Positions 63,859-64,000 of a stretch of DNA of 64,000 bases are shown here, piece after piece (position 1 is the first letter of the stretch; every line of letters begins with the position of its first letter). The translations under genes and the position numbers were made by a program. Origin of the DNA: Bartonella elizabethae F9251 = ATCC 49927 (GTDB lineage Bacteria; Pseudomonadota; Alphaproteobacteria; Rhizobiales; Rhizobiaceae); NCBI RefSeq assembly GCF_000518165.1, contig NZ_JADB01000002.1, positions 186,001-250,000 on the forward strand, written 5' to 3'. The notes beneath the pieces are model-generated. The model made no database searches. It was not told where the DNA came from and was given only the letters and a program-made list of their open reading frames with translations.

Positions 63859-64000
63859 AAATGATGATTGCAACAAAAGCTCATTTTATTCGCGTTATAA
63901 AAACTTAAAGCATAAGCTCATATGAACCTCTTGAATATTTTTTAGCATTTTTCGGTGTATGCCAATGGTCTTTCTGTTGAAATCACTATTCACTCGAGAT

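Overview
This window looks like a chromosomal segment of a Bartonella species (Alphaproteobacteria, Rhizobiales). The evidence is low GC content, long AT-rich intergenic stretches, and gene content typical of Rhizobiales: a ChvG/ChvI-type two-component pair next to a minimal hprK, GcrA, a cyclic beta-1,2-glucan synthase, a malic enzyme-PTA fusion, a Tim44-like protein, and FYDLN-acid and DUF1150 proteins. The products closely resemble what I know of Bartonella proteins, but I could not run a search. I see no prophage, insertion sequence, CRISPR array, plasmid-like block or secretion cluster. The region is essentially core chromosome with signs of reductive decay.

Layout. 1-3.8 kb (minus): batR-batS-hprK-EIIA(Man)-ptsH, the regulatory phosphotransfer cluster. 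4.2-5.3 kb: kbp (BON-LysM) converging on a PCuAC copper chaperone. 6.3-9.5 kb: dnaK-dnaJ. 10.6-12.5 kb: argB and an EamA transporter. 12.9-14.7 kb: lepA. 15.2-19.3 kb: dapD, a LOG-family gene, then def-fmt-truA. 19.4-21.2 kb: rmuC and a lipoprotein lytic transglycosylase. 21.7 kb: tRNA-Ala(GGC). 22-26.3 kb: an FYDLN protein, then aroA-cmk-rpsA. 26.5-35.1 kb: one 8.6 kb gene for cyclic glucan synthase. 35.2-37.4 kb: pncB and a DUF454 membrane protein. 37.8-41.3 kb: sitABCD manganese/iron ABC transporter with a Fur/Mur-like operator. 42.1-47.3 kb: rpmI-rplT-pheS-pheT and nth. 47.4-48.1 kb: hsp20 with a heat-shock-type promoter, and DUF1150. 48.7-56.1 kb: ilvD, mutS, maeB. 56.2-58.8 kb: secB-fxsA divergent from tim44-smr. 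59.7-63.9 kb: gcrA divergent from argD, a decayed argF, then hslO.

The clearest non-routine observation is the region between argD and hslO. It carries an almost full-length ornithine carbamoyltransferase (argF) reading frame broken by several stops and frameshifts, whose presumed start still overlaps the argD stop. argB and argD remain intact. ArgD may be kept because enzymes of this family can also serve in diaminopimelate synthesis, and dapD is also in the window. Other items worth checking are a candidate structured RNA before lepA with two competing partners for a CCUCCUC loop, a 29-codon small ORF with a strong ribosome binding site after dnaJ, two diverged copies of a dispersed repeat, a terminator in the rplT-pheS gap, hairpin-bearing leaders before rpmI and rpsA, and three short protein-like remnants in gaps. 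I found no convincing new multi-gene system.
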